From Spirosoma fluviale (lineage in GTDB: Bacteria; Bacteroidota; Bacteroidia; Cytophagales; Spirosomataceae): DNA of 64,000 nt. The stretch covers positions 23,009 to 87,008 of the forward strand of contig CAMCXW010000004.1 in assembly GCA_945883625.1 (NCBI GenBank), given 5' to 3'. The position numbers and the translations under genes are program-made. A model generated the notes under the pieces. That model was not told the origin of the DNA and did not search any database. It saw only the letters and a list, made by a program, of their open reading frames with translations. Shown in pieces: positions 49,946-59,591 of this stretch (positions within the stretch are counted from its first letter, which is position 1; each line of letters starts with the position of its first letter).

Positions 49946-50707
49946 ATGAATTACAATTTGAGCCAAATTCCTGACCGGACCATTAAGCCAAGACAAAAAG
50001 GGTTGACCATGGTCATGGACAAAGGGTTGAGCCTTCGTCAAGTTGAGGATTTTATTGAGATGGCCGGTGCCTACACGGATATCGTTAAATTGGGTTGGGC
50101 AACATCTTATGTTACGCCAAACCTTAAAGAGAAACTAGCTATTTACAAGTCTGCAGGCATTCCCGTTTATTTTGGCGGGACGCTTTTTGAGGCTTTTTAT
50201 GTTCGAGGACAGTTTGATGAATATCGACGTGTTTTAGATGAATTTGGAATGGAATATGCAGAGGTCTCCGATGGTTCGATTGAGATGGAGTCAGAGGTGA
50301 AATGCGAGTTTATTCGGACATTGAGCCAACAAGTCACCGTGCTTTCAGAAGTGGGCTCCAAGGATGAAGCTAAAATCATTCCTCCTTACAAATGGATTAA
50401 ATTGATGCGCATGGAGTTAGAAGCAGGTGCATGGAAGGTAATTGGGGAGGCGCGTGAAGGAGGCAATGTAGGACTATTTCGTTCTTCGGGTGAAGTTCGT
50501 CAAGGGTTGGTAGAAGAAATTTTGACTGAAATTCCAGAGGATAAGATACTTTGGGAAGCACCGCAGAAGTCGCAGCAAGTTTGGTTTGTTAAGCTAGTGG
50601 GCGCCAATGTGAACATGGGGAATATCGCCCCAAGCGAAGTAACTTCGCTTGAGACAATCCGACTAGGTTTGCGTGGCGATACGTTTGATCATTTTTTGAC
50701 TAAATAA
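49946..50707 (+). CDS. Phosphosulfolactate synthase (ComA) family protein
   Basis: RTIKPRQKGLTMVMDKGLSLRQVEDFIEMAGAYTDIVKLGWATSYV...IPVYFGGTLFEAF...VSDGSIEM; KVIGEAREGGNVGLFRSSGEVR. Confidence 0.88.
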   Translation: MNYNLSQIPDRTIKPRQKGLTMVMDKGLSLRQVEDFIEMAGAYTDIVKLGWATSYVTPNLKEKLAIYKSAGIPVYFGGTLFEAFYVRGQFDEYRRVLDEFGMEYAEVSDGSIEMESEVKCEFIRTLSQQVTVLSEVGSKDEAKIIPPYKWIKLMRMELEAGAWKVIGEAREGGNVGLFRSSGEVRQGLVEEILTEIPEDKILWEAPQKSQQVWFVKLVGANVNMGNIAPSEVTSLETIRLGLRGDTFDHFLTK

Positions 50708-50742
50708 GTCTTTCATTTACCGCGTGATTTCCGCGCTTTCAT

Positions 50743-51381
50743 ATGATTCAATTATTGCTTGATCTATTAAAAGATCCATTAACTTTTTTAAGCGATTTTA
50801 TCGCGGCCAATGGCTCTCTGACTTACGCCCTTTTATTTGCGATTGTATTTGTTGAGACGGGATTAGTTATTATGCCCCTATTGCCTGGAGATTCCTTGTT
50901 ATTTTCCGTGGGATTATTGGCGTCCGCTAGTGGTCAATTAAGCTTGTCAACGGTCATTCCCTTACTCATTACAGCTGCACTTTTGGGAGATCAATTGAAT
51001 TATTTTATCGGCCGTAATTTTAGTTCCTGGATTAAAAGTAGAGAGCAAGTTTTGTTTTTGAAGCGGTCTCATATTGAAAAGACGGAGGAGTTTTATGCTA
51101 CATATGGCTCAAAAATGGTCATTTTAGCCCGTTTCATCCCAATTGTTCGGACGGTAGCTCCATTTGTAGCAGGCGCAGGAAGGATGTCTTATCCCGTTTA
51201 CTTATTATATGGATTTTTGGGTGCTTGTCTGTGGGTTTTCAGTATTACGTTGGCTGGATATTATTTAGGAGATAACGAATGGGTTAAGTCCAATTTTGAA
51301 AAAGTAGTCTTAGGCATTGTAGCTGTATCCGTTTTGCCCATCCTTATTGGGGTACTTAAACAGTCATTTTCGAAGAAATAA
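50743..51381 (+). CDS. DedA family membrane protein
   Basis: FVETGLVIMPLLPGDSLLFSVGLLA...GDQLNYFIGR...YGSKMVILARFIPIVRTVAPFVAGAGRMSY. Confidence 0.95.
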   Translation: MIQLLLDLLKDPLTFLSDFIAANGSLTYALLFAIVFVETGLVIMPLLPGDSLLFSVGLLASASGQLSLSTVIPLLITAALLGDQLNYFIGRNFSSWIKSREQVLFLKRSHIEKTEEFYATYGSKMVILARFIPIVRTVAPFVAGAGRMSYPVYLLYGFLGACLWVFSITLAGYYLGDNEWVKSNFEKVVLGIVAVSVLPILIGVLKQSFSKK

Positions 51382-51382
51382 G

Positions 51383-52138
51383 ATGGTTATAACATCGCTT
51401 TTTGGTTTGATAGGTTATCCGCTTGGGCATTCGTTTTCCAAGAAATATTTCACGGATAAATTTGATGTATTGGGACTTTCGGATTCGCATGCGTACACAC
51501 AGTTCGAACTTCCATCAATTCAAGATTTTCCAACTATTTTACGGGATAATTTGAACCTCAAGGGACTTAATGTGACGATCCCATACAAGCAACAAATCAT
51601 TCCCTTTTTAGACGAAATTGATGAAGCGGCCGCACGTATCGGCGCTGTAAATACCATTAAATTTATGCCAAATGGTCGAATCAAAGGATTCAATTCCGAT
51701 TATTTTGGTTTCCAACAAACGCTCTTAGATTGGTCGGCCTTGGCTGAGTTTAAGTCTAAGTCGGCCTGCGTACTAGGTCAAGGTGGAGCTGCGAAAGCGG
51801 TGATTGCGGCTATTGAGGATTTGGGAATATCTGTGGTCAAAGTTTCACGTACGTCAATGGATGATTCAGTTGGGTATGATTCACTTGCAGATTTGTTGCC
51901 TGAAATTGGTTTAATTGTTAATACCACTCCGTTAGGAATGCATCCCCATGTAGAAACTTTTCCTCCAATTCCGTTTGAACGATTAACGAGCCAACACTAC
52001 CTATATGACATTGTTTACAACCCGCTAGAAACTAGTTTTTTGCGCAAAGGGAGAGCGCAGGGTGCGGGCGGTACGCATGCAGGGTTGGCCATGTTACATG
52101 GTCAAGCAGAAAAAGCTTGGGAGATTTGGAATGATTAA
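51383..52138 (+). CDS. aroE: Shikimate dehydrogenase
   Basis: FGLIGYPLGHSFSKKYFTDKF, LKGLNVTIPYKQQIIPFLDEID, AVNTIKF, VLGQGGAAKAVIAA. Confidence 0.95.
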   Translation: MVITSLFGLIGYPLGHSFSKKYFTDKFDVLGLSDSHAYTQFELPSIQDFPTILRDNLNLKGLNVTIPYKQQIIPFLDEIDEAAARIGAVNTIKFMPNGRIKGFNSDYFGFQQTLLDWSALAEFKSKSACVLGQGGAAKAVIAAIEDLGISVVKVSRTSMDDSVGYDSLADLLPEIGLIVNTTPLGMHPHVETFPPIPFERLTSQHYLYDIVYNPLETSFLRKGRAQGAGGTHAGLAMLHGQAEKAWEIWND

Positions 52139-52638
52139 CGTAAATACACACCGCACTTTGCCGGATCCGAAATAACTACTTCTACATGTTCGGAGAGCGT
52201 AGTGGATAATGCATAACCAATGTAGTCCGCAGCAATTGGAAATTTTCGATAATTACGATCGATTAGTACGGCAACTTGTAGCTTTTTTACGGGGATACTC
52301 AGAAATGGGGCTAAGCTGTAAGAAAACGTCCTTCCGGTATTTAAAACGTCATCCACAATAATAACAACTTTATTCTCGAGTGCTGACAAGTCGGTGTCAA
52401 ACCGAACGGGACTTTCGTACGGGACTTCTTTATTTAAGGTGATGGAGACTGCTTTCGCTTGAATACTGGATATTTCATGCAGATGTTTGCAGATTATTTC
52501 GGCTAATGCGAAACCTTGACCTACGATTCCTGCGATTATGATTTCCTTTTCTTCGAAATTATTTTCGAAAATCTGAAAAGAGATTCGTCTGATTTTTTGC
52601 AGTAAGGCTGGACCGTCTAGTACTTGTTTTGCCGACAT
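52135..52638 (-). CDS. Phosphoribosyltransferase family protein (PyrR-like)
   Basis: PRPP-binding VVIIVDDVLNTGRTFSYSL; VLIDRNYRKFPIAADYIGYALSTTLSEHVEV. Confidence 0.85.
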   Translation of the reverse strand: MSAKQVLDGPALLQKIRRISFQIFENNFEEKEIIIAGIVGQGFALAEIICKHLHEISSIQAKAVSITLNKEVPYESPVRFDTDLSALENKVVIIVDDVLNTGRTFSYSLAPFLSIPVKKLQVAVLIDRNYRKFPIAADYIGYALSTTLSEHVEVVISDPAKCGVYLR

Positions 52639-52737
52639 ATTCTTTTGCGTAAAAACTAAATTAGCGAATTAAAATTACCCAAAATTATCCAATTTTTGTA
52701 CCTTTGGCCTTTATTTAGCGTTTAAAATAATTTACTT

Positions 52738-53283
52738 ATGGCTAAAATGTATGGTGGGCAGCAACGCGCTCAGATGCAAGCACCCTCCAATCCACTGGCA
52801 ATCAAGACCAAAAAATACGGATTGGAAAAAAATAAATACGTAGGCCTTTGCATGCGTCAATTGTTTTCGAATCAATGGAAATGGGCTTTTATTCCTTTAG
52901 TGCTAGTTGGGGTAAATGTATTCCTCAACCTTTCTGGAACCTATAAAAATTATTGGATTTACATATTTTTAGCCATTGGTGTGGTTGGTTATATTCTGTT
53001 TTGGTTAATTCAATTCACAGGAATTACCCAACTTGCGCAATACAAACAATTGTTTGACAAGTATCGCTACGAAATTGACAGTCGGCAAATTTTCATGAAA
53101 ATTTCTGAAAAAGAAGGCGGAATGTTAAAGTGGGATATGATATTATCAGCTTACAAAGACAAGCAAGCCTATATTTTAGAAATGGGTAAGTATCAGTTCT
53201 TGTACCTGCCATTTTCGATTTTTTCTGATAATGACCGTAAGTTGATGGATAAAATTATGCGCGACAAGGGTTTTTACGCCTAG
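52738..53283 (+). CDS. Membrane protein with YcxB-like C-terminal region, function unknown
   Basis: Two TM segments and a C-terminal MLKWDMILSAYKDKQAYILEMGKYQFLYLPFSIF pattern. Confidence 0.65.
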   Translation: MAKMYGGQQRAQMQAPSNPLAIKTKKYGLEKNKYVGLCMRQLFSNQWKWAFIPLVLVGVNVFLNLSGTYKNYWIYIFLAIGVVGYILFWLIQFTGITQLAQYKQLFDKYRYEIDSRQIFMKISEKEGGMLKWDMILSAYKDKQAYILEMGKYQFLYLPFSIFSDNDRKLMDKIMRDKGFYA

Positions 53284-53285
53284 GT

Positions 53286-53699
53286 ATGGGACGAATAATG
53301 GCGATTGATTTTGGTTTGAAACGTACGGGCTTAGCCGTTACGGATTCGCTTCAAATCATCGCAAATGGGCTTGAGACTGTTCCTACACATACGTTATTGG
53401 ATTATTTGGCCGCTTATTTCAAGCAAGAACTTGTAGACAAAGTGGTTATTGGGATGCCCAAAAATCTCGACAATACAGACACTGATTCTACCCACGGCGT
53501 ACGCGTGTTGATTAAACATTTCAAAAAGAAATTTCCTGAAATGGCCATCATAGAACATGATGAGCGATTTACCTCTCAGCTTGCCATGCAAGCGATGATT
53601 GCGGGGGGCATGTCAAAAAAAGACCGTCGCGTCAAAGGCACCGTTGACCGTATTTCTGCGACCATAATTTTACAATCATTTATGGAATCGCAGGCTTAA
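53286..53699 (+). CDS. ruvX: Holliday junction resolvase RuvX (YqgF)
   Basis: RIMAIDFGLKRTGLAVTD, VVIGMPKNLDNTDT, IEHDERFTSQLA. Confidence 0.95.
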   Translation: MGRIMAIDFGLKRTGLAVTDSLQIIANGLETVPTHTLLDYLAAYFKQELVDKVVIGMPKNLDNTDTDSTHGVRVLIKHFKKKFPEMAIIEHDERFTSQLAMQAMIAGGMSKKDRRVKGTVDRISATIILQSFMESQA

Positions 53700-53706
53700 A
53701 AGATCA

Positions 53707-54534
53707 TCATTTTGTAATGACTTTCGCAAAACGGTGGTAAAAGGGAGTTCGACTATTTTCACTTTTAGGTTTGTATTTCCCTGTTATGATGGGGACGTAC
53801 ATGACGCGCCGACGGGATTTTTCGCCAAAATTAGGGGATACCTCAACCCGGTGCCAAAGGCGTCCATCGTGAACGGTTAAATCACCTCGTTCAATTTCAA
53901 ATGCAATTTCGCGTGTATCTGGACGGTGATCAATAAATTGTTTTTTCCCAAAAAGTAATTTTAAAACGCCTTGGTTTTGCGTGCCGGGTAAGACGCGAAG
54001 ACCACCATTCGAAGATGGGCAGTTATCTAGGTGGATGCCAACGTTTAGCATTGGTAAAATTCGCTGGCCCAAAAATAAATCACGTGGAGAATCGGTATGC
54101 CATCCCATCTGTGTGAATTTGGAGTTTGGATGGTTAATGTAATGATTAAAAACTAGCCCATCTTTTTCCTCTTCGCCAATTCTGCCTTCATAAGGAGCGA
54201 GTAGTTCAATTAATAAGCTAAAACGAGGATCTTTTAAAAATTCAGCTAAAATGGAGCTATACTTGTTGGTAAAGCACATCCGTTGAATCATTTTATTGCC
54301 TGCTGAATCCTCGCCGAATTTGAGGGGAATTCCATTTACTTTTTCAACTTCTTCTGCGAGCCACCGCTGTTCTATTTTTGAAAATTCAGTAATGAACAAT
54401 TCAGCCGTTTCAGGGGATATGAATTTCTTGAACTGGATAACACCATTTTTTTTGAAATAATCCTTTTGTTCTTGGGTTAAATGGTTCCCTAAAGTAAATG
54501 TTTTGGATTCAAATCTGGCTGTTGATATTTTCAT
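53707..54534 (-). CDS. Phytanoyl-CoA dioxygenase (PhyH) family protein
   Basis: GWHTDSPRDLFLGQRILPMLNVGIHLDNCPSSNGGLRVLPGTQ...GDLTVHDGRLWHRVEVS. Confidence 0.88.
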   Translation of the reverse strand: MKISTARFESKTFTLGNHLTQEQKDYFKKNGVIQFKKFISPETAELFITEFSKIEQRWLAEEVEKVNGIPLKFGEDSAGNKMIQRMCFTNKYSSILAEFLKDPRFSLLIELLAPYEGRIGEEEKDGLVFNHYINHPNSKFTQMGWHTDSPRDLFLGQRILPMLNVGIHLDNCPSSNGGLRVLPGTQNQGVLKLLFGKKQFIDHRPDTREIAFEIERGDLTVHDGRLWHRVEVSPNFGEKSRRRVMYVPIITGKYKPKSENSRTPFYHRFAKVITK

Positions 54535-54823
54535 AAGCTTGCAGCGAATGAATGCTGATTTTGTTTCACGATTCAGTGTAATTAGTGGAAATTTTGAGGA
54601 CGCAATTTACTTATATGTTTGTTAGTTTTTCCGAAATAGGTTCATTTTTTCTGCAGAAAATCAGTTTACTGGTTTTAGGGATACACCTACTCGTTTTCAG
54701 TTTTGTTTCTTCAATTGATGAAACAGCCATGTGAGATGGAAATAGGTTTTATTCGATGCTTGGATTTTATTTTGGAAGCAAAAAATAATTTTTAGTCTGG
54801 CCTAAAAATTGTAGATTGCAGAC

Positions 54824-55561
54824 ATGCGATGGATTTGCTTAGTATTTTTATGTGTATCATTTGCTTTATCGGCTCAGCAAGAGGGTCGTATTGAAACAGA
54901 TAGGCCGGACCAAACGGAATGCCCATTTATTGTCCGAAAGGGTTATTTTCAAGCGGAAATGGGTTTTAATCGAAATGTTTCAAAGGATGAACTCGAATAT
55001 CTTATGCCTACGTCTCTTTGGAAATTTGGCTTGGTAACGTGGGCAGAGTTGCGATTAAACTCGGTACTTCAAAAGCAGGGAGATATTTCCCGCTTCAAAA
55101 TGGAATCAGTAGGAGCAAAATTTCACCTAGTTGAAGGAAAAAAATGGGTCCCGCGTACTGCTGTGATTGTTCAATATGATATAAATAGTCAAAATCGGGA
55201 TGCTAGTGAGCGAAATGAAGTTTCTCATTCGTTGGGGAACGTTGTATTTACCATGCAAAATTCACTTGGCGGGCCTTTTGGTGTTGGTTATAATATAGGT
55301 ACAGAATTTCACTCAGATGGGGGAATGGAAGGTATCATTCGTGTTGCGCCGAATGTTAACTTAGGTCAAAATGGCTATGCGTATATTGAGTTTTTTGGGC
55401 GGCTACCAAAATCAAACTTGACGGACACGTGGGTTGATGGTGGACTTGCCTATTACGTAACGGATGACTTAAAATTAGATGTTTCATTGGGGAAAAGTTT
55501 GAATGTAGGCCAACTATGGTATGCGGCTGTCGGGATTTCCTTTCGTGTTAAACTTTTTTAA
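54824..55561 (+). CDS. Transporter (phenol MTA-degradation-type outer membrane protein family)
   Basis: Signal peptide, IETDRPDQTECPFIVRKGYFQAEMGF, beta-strand rich C-terminus DVSLGKSLNVGQLWYAAVGISFRVKLF. Confidence 0.8.
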   Translation: MRWICLVFLCVSFALSAQQEGRIETDRPDQTECPFIVRKGYFQAEMGFNRNVSKDELEYLMPTSLWKFGLVTWAELRLNSVLQKQGDISRFKMESVGAKFHLVEGKKWVPRTAVIVQYDINSQNRDASERNEVSHSLGNVVFTMQNSLGGPFGVGYNIGTEFHSDGGMEGIIRVAPNVNLGQNGYAYIEFFGRLPKSNLTDTWVDGGLAYYVTDDLKLDVSLGKSLNVGQLWYAAVGISFRVKLF

Positions 55562-55612
55562 TTTTAAATCTGAATCGATTCTTCTCCTTGACAATTTGTG
55601 TAAATTGCGCGG

Positions 55613-57019
55613 ATGCGTCAGATTATCATATTATTTCTGGGTTTATTGTTCTTCCTTGGTGTTCCAAAGCCAATCGTTGCACAGACACGTGAGGGATTAA
55701 CGGTACAAATCGGGAGTAAATCAATTACAACCAATGAAAATTTAGTGATTTATTTTTCGATTCCGGTTTCAGACCAATCACCTGTTTATCAATTTCCAGA
55801 GATTCCTAATTTTAAAAAATTAGGTGTTAGTCGGAGTAAGGCATCCCTTTTTCAAAATGGGCAAGTGGTACAAACACAAACTTTTTCACAATATTATCAA
55901 CCAGCGGGATCTGGAAATTTTGCAATACCTGCGCAGGAGGTTCAGGTAAATGGCCAGCAAATTTCTTGGGAGTCGTTTGTTGTTCAAGTAGCTGAGGGAG
56001 CTACCGAGGAGATTGCCAATGATCTTGTGGTTCCCGAAGAATCTTTGACCAATACGAATGAGGCCTTCTTTTTGGTCAGCAGTAATTTACGTAACCCGTT
56101 TGTTGGCCAAGGATTTACCGTAAAAATGTCTTTTTACGTTCCTGAAAATAACGCGATCGAGTTAGTTTTTGACCGTAATGACTTACAAATCCCAGAACTT
56201 ATTCAGCAAATGCGGCCGCGGAATTGTTGGGAAGAAAATTTTGGATTACAATCTGAACGTATTTTAAAGGTAAAATTTCGGGGGAAGAGATATACCGAAT
56301 ATCGCTTTTTTCAAGCCACTTATTTTGCGTTAGATAATCAGGTGATTCGAATACCATCTTTGAATTTTCGAGTCAAAGAAGTTGGTGCTGGCAGGGGCTT
56401 GGAACGAAATATAAAGATTATCTATTTTAAGTCTACCTCACTTACCATTACCCCCAAATTACTACCAAGACACCCATTGGCCGGGAAAGTGCCAGTAGGA
56501 AGTTTCAAATTAGAGGAATCAATCAGCCAAAAAGCAGTTAGGACTGGCCAAACGTTAATTTATCGTGCGCGCATGATTGGTGATGGAAATAGCATTCTAT
56601 GGGATTCAAAGGAAGTAGATTCTGATTATTTTGTTGAGTTTTCTCCTGTTTCCACAGAACGTTCTGTTGTTCCTTTTCGCGATCAAATGATTGGTCAAAA
56701 AACCGATATTTTTAAGATTATTCCTGAGCAACCGGGCCAAATTTCAATGGGAAAATATTTTAAATGGATCTATTTTAATACGGATAAAGAGCGATTTGAC
56801 ACCTTGCGGTCCTCACTTGTCTTAGTTGTAAAAGGTCCGCCAATTGATAGATTCTTACATACGGAAGAGGAGTCAGGAGGCATTTACAATCAGATTGAAA
56901 AGAAAGATTCTTTGACGGTTCTTTGGAATAGATGGATCAATTGGAGACAATTGGTTAATTTTGTGATTCTTTTGCTGATGATAACATTGCTATTTCTATT
57001 TGGGAAAGCAAAAAAATAA
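55613..57019 (+). CDS. BatD family protein
   Basis: Signal peptide; Ig-like repeats (SITTNENLVIYFSIP...PEIPNFKKLGVSRSKA...FSQYYQPAGSGNFAIPAQEVQVNGQ); C-terminal TM. Confidence 0.85.
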   Translation: MRQIIILFLGLLFFLGVPKPIVAQTREGLTVQIGSKSITTNENLVIYFSIPVSDQSPVYQFPEIPNFKKLGVSRSKASLFQNGQVVQTQTFSQYYQPAGSGNFAIPAQEVQVNGQQISWESFVVQVAEGATEEIANDLVVPEESLTNTNEAFFLVSSNLRNPFVGQGFTVKMSFYVPENNAIELVFDRNDLQIPELIQQMRPRNCWEENFGLQSERILKVKFRGKRYTEYRFFQATYFALDNQVIRIPSLNFRVKEVGAGRGLERNIKIIYFKSTSLTITPKLLPRHPLAGKVPVGSFKLEESISQKAVRTGQTLIYRARMIGDGNSILWDSKEVDSDYFVEFSPVSTERSVVPFRDQMIGQKTDIFKIIPEQPGQISMGKYFKWIYFNTDKERFDTLRSSLVLVVKGPPIDRFLHTEEESGGIYNQIEKKDSLTVLWNRWINWRQLVNFVILLLMITLLFLFGKAKK

Positions 57020-57025
57020 GGAAAT

Positions 57026-58111
57026 ATGGGGAGTATATACGGGAAAATTTTTCAGATTAGTACGTTTGGTGAATCTCATGGAGCGGCTGTTGGTGTGATT
57101 ATTCAAGGATGTCCAGCCGGGGTAGATTTTGATTTGAATTTTATTCAATCCGAATTAGACCGTAGAAAACCTGGACAGTCGCGCATTACTACGCAGCGAA
57201 AAGAGGCCGACACGGTTGAGGTGCTCTCTGGTATTTTTGAAGGGAAAACGACGGGGACACCGGTTGCCATGCTTGTTTGGAATGGTGACCAGCGGTCCAA
57301 AGATTACTCGCATATTGCTGATCAATTTCGTCCCTCTCATGCGGATTACACCTATTTTGCCAAATATGGTTTACGTGATTACCGCGGAGGAGGACGTTCT
57401 TCGGCTCGTGAAACGGTTGCCCGTGTGGCGGCTGGAGCGCTGGCAAAATTAGTATTGAATCAATTGGGTGTTCGAATCACGGCTTATGTTTCTCAGGTAG
57501 GAACGCTCAAGTTAGAGACGCCTGCAGAACAATTAGATCTAAGTTTGGCAGAAACGAATGCCGTTCGTTGTCCGGATACTCAATTGGCTGAAAAAATGTT
57601 CACTTACATTGATCAAATCCGCAAGGAAGGGGATTCTGTAGGAGGTGTTGTGTCAGCTTATATCACCGGTTGCCCAATTGGATTAGGAGAGCCCGTATTC
57701 GATAAATTACATGCGGAATTGGGCAAGGCGATGTTGAGTATAAATGCGGTCAAGGGATTTGAATATGGAAGTGGATTTGATGGGGTTGCTTTGCGCGGCT
57801 CCCAACATAATGATATCATTGAAAAGCAGGCTGATGGGACCTTGCGGACAGTAACTAATCATTCAGGAGGAATCCAAGGAGGAATTTCAAATGGCGAACC
57901 CATTTATTTTCGCGTTGGATTTAAGCCTGTGGCAACCATCATGCAAAATCAGGATAGTGTGAACGAGAAGGGGGAGAAAATAACTGTTTCAGGTAAAGGA
58001 AGGCACGATCCGTGTGTTGTACCACGTGCAGTGCCCATTGTAGAAGCGATGGCTGCGATTGTTCTTTTAGATTTTTATTTGCGTAACCGAGTTATTCAAA
58101 TGCCGGCTTAA
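57026..58111 (+). CDS. aroC: Chorismate synthase
   Basis: [61 protein letters not shown]. Confidence 0.97.
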   Translation: MGSIYGKIFQISTFGESHGAAVGVIIQGCPAGVDFDLNFIQSELDRRKPGQSRITTQRKEADTVEVLSGIFEGKTTGTPVAMLVWNGDQRSKDYSHIADQFRPSHADYTYFAKYGLRDYRGGGRSSARETVARVAAGALAKLVLNQLGVRITAYVSQVGTLKLETPAEQLDLSLAETNAVRCPDTQLAEKMFTYIDQIRKEGDSVGGVVSAYITGCPIGLGEPVFDKLHAELGKAMLSINAVKGFEYGSGFDGVALRGSQHNDIIEKQADGTLRTVTNHSGGIQGGISNGEPIYFRVGFKPVATIMQNQDSVNEKGEKITVSGKGRHDPCVVPRAVPIVEAMAAIVLLDFYLRNRVIQMPA

Positions 58112-58114
58112 ATT

Positions 58115-58552
58115 ATGCTGAACGAAGACGCATATTATATGGGCTTAGCGCTCCGACAGGCTGAAATAGCCTTGGAAGAGGACGAAATACCCGTAGGCGC
58201 ACTAGTAGTTTGTCAAGGAAAAATTGTGGCGAAGGCCTACAATCAAACGGAAATATTAACGGATGTGACTGCACATGCAGAAATGTTGGCAATCACATCA
58301 GCCGCTCAAACGATCGGAGGAAAATATTTAAAAGATTGTACCTTGTATGTGACCTTGGAGCCTTGCCTTATGTGTGCTGGAGCTCTTTATTGGTCGCAAC
58401 TTGGTCGTTTGGTTTTTGGCGCCTCAGAGGAGAAGCGTGGATTTCAGGCCATTGGAAGTAAGGTTTTGCATCCAAAGACGGAGGTTATTGGCGGAATAAT
58501 GGCATTAGAATCGGAATTATTATTAAAAGAATTTTTTTCGCGAAAGCGCTAA
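58115..58552 (+). CDS. tadA: tRNA adenosine(34) deaminase / nucleoside deaminase
   Basis: HAEMLAITSA and PCLMCAGALYWSQLGRLVFGASEEKRG. Confidence 0.92.
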   Translation: MLNEDAYYMGLALRQAEIALEEDEIPVGALVVCQGKIVAKAYNQTEILTDVTAHAEMLAITSAAQTIGGKYLKDCTLYVTLEPCLMCAGALYWSQLGRLVFGASEEKRGFQAIGSKVLHPKTEVIGGIMALESELLLKEFFSRKR

Positions 58553-58613
58553 GCTTTCGAACAAATTAGGAATTAGAATCGTTTAAAAATTATTAACACT
58601 AAAATATATCGAT

Positions 58614-59225
58614 ATGGCTTTTGAACTAGCACCCTTACCTTATGCAAATAATGCATTGGAACCTCATTTTGACGCATTGACTATGGAGATTCACCATGAT
58701 CGTCATCACAATGCGTATGTCACGAATTTAAATGCGGCGGTTAAAGACACTCCCTTAGAAGGAAAGACCCTTGAAGAATTATTTGCTTCAATTTCCACAT
58801 TAGCACCTGCAGTTCGTAACAATGGTGGTGGACATTTTAACCACGATTTATTCTGGAATATCTTATCGCCAAACGGTGGAGGTGCTCCAGTAGGTACTTT
58901 AGCAGCAGCGATTGATGCGAAATTCGGTTCTTTTGATGCCTTCAAAGAAGAGTTTAAGAAAGCGGGTTTAACACGTTTTGGTTCGGGATGGGCATGGTTA
59001 GTAGCTCAGAAAGACGGTTCAGTAGCCGTTTCTAGCACACCTAATCAAGACAATCCATTGATGGATGTCGCAGACGTAAAAGGTTTCCCCGTAATCGGAT
59101 TAGATGTTTGGGAGCATGCATACTATTTGAAATTCCAAAATAAGCGTCCAGATTATATTGATGCATTCTGGAACGTAGTGGATTGGACTAAAGCGGAGGC
59201 GCGTTACATCGCAGCTCAGAAATAA
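58614..59225 (+). CDS. Fe/Mn superoxide dismutase
   Basis: [38 protein letters not shown]...[28 protein letters not shown]. Confidence 0.97.
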   Translation: MAFELAPLPYANNALEPHFDALTMEIHHDRHHNAYVTNLNAAVKDTPLEGKTLEELFASISTLAPAVRNNGGGHFNHDLFWNILSPNGGGAPVGTLAAAIDAKFGSFDAFKEEFKKAGLTRFGSGWAWLVAQKDGSVAVSSTPNQDNPLMDVADVKGFPVIGLDVWEHAYYLKFQNKRPDYIDAFWNVVDWTKAEARYIAAQK

Positions 59226-59232
59226 TTGTTTC

Positions 59233-59264
59233 AGCGGGAGCATGAAAATTCTCCCGCTTTTTTT
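59233..59264 (+). terminator. Intrinsic terminator of sod
   Basis: AGCGGGAG (59233-59240) / CTCCCGCT (59251-59258) followed by a T tract. Confidence 0.88.
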
Positions 59265-59274
59265 GTTTCAAGGT

Positions 59275-59304
59275 TTGCAATGTTGGAAGCTTTCCGTATT
59301 TTTG
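59275..59304 (+). promoter_or_regulatory. Putative Bacteroidota promoter (TTG-N19-TATTTTTG) for tRNA-His
   Basis: TTG at 59275-59277, TATTTTTG at 59297-59304, 11 nt before the tRNA. Confidence 0.6.
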
Positions 59305-59315
59305 CAGTCCTAAAT

Positions 59316-59390
59316 GGCGGTTGTAGCTCAGTTGGTTAGAGTAGGCGTTTGTGGTGCGCTTGGTCGTGGGTTCGAGTCCCATCATCCGCC
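59316..59390 (+). tRNA. tRNA-His (anticodon GTG)
   Basis: Cloverleaf: G-1:C73 pair typical of tRNA-His, D-arm GCTC-AGTTGGTTA-GAGT, anticodon loop TTGTGGT, T-arm GTGGG-TTCGAGT-CCCAT. Confidence 0.92.
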
Positions 59391-59400
59391 CGTTTATTTT

Positions 59401-59432
59401 AAAAGTCCTGGTTAAGAAGCCGGGACTTTTTT
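59401..59432 (+). terminator. Intrinsic terminator after tRNA-His
   Basis: AAAAGTCCTGG / CCGGGACTTTT followed by a T tract. Confidence 0.88.
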
Positions 59433-59444
59433 TTATTTTTGATC

Positions 59445-59576
59445 TTGGACAAACCCAAAAGGCGTGTGATTGCCTACATAGATGGATCTAATCTCTACTT
59501 TGGGCTAAAGGACGCCGGATTAAAGTTTTGTAGGTGGCTGGATGGAGTTGAACTAAATAAGCCTATTGGCTGGTAA
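59445..59576 (+). pseudogene. Truncated NYN/PIN-like domain (LabA/DUF88-type) N-terminal remnant
   Basis: 43-codon frame LDKPKRRVIAYIDGSNLYFGLKDAGLKFCRWLDGVELNKPIGW*; IDGxNLYFGL is the NYN-domain N-terminal motif, the rest of the domain is absent. Confidence 0.6.
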
Positions 59577-59591
59577 ATTATATACTTAAAT

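Noticed and set aside
54615-54734. 39-codon hydrophobic smORF MFVSFSEIGSFFLQKISLLVLGIHLLVFSFVSSIDETAM.
   Set aside because: A TTG-N17-TATGTTTG promoter match (54594-54621) overlaps its start codon, so transcription from it would begin after the ATG. No other support.
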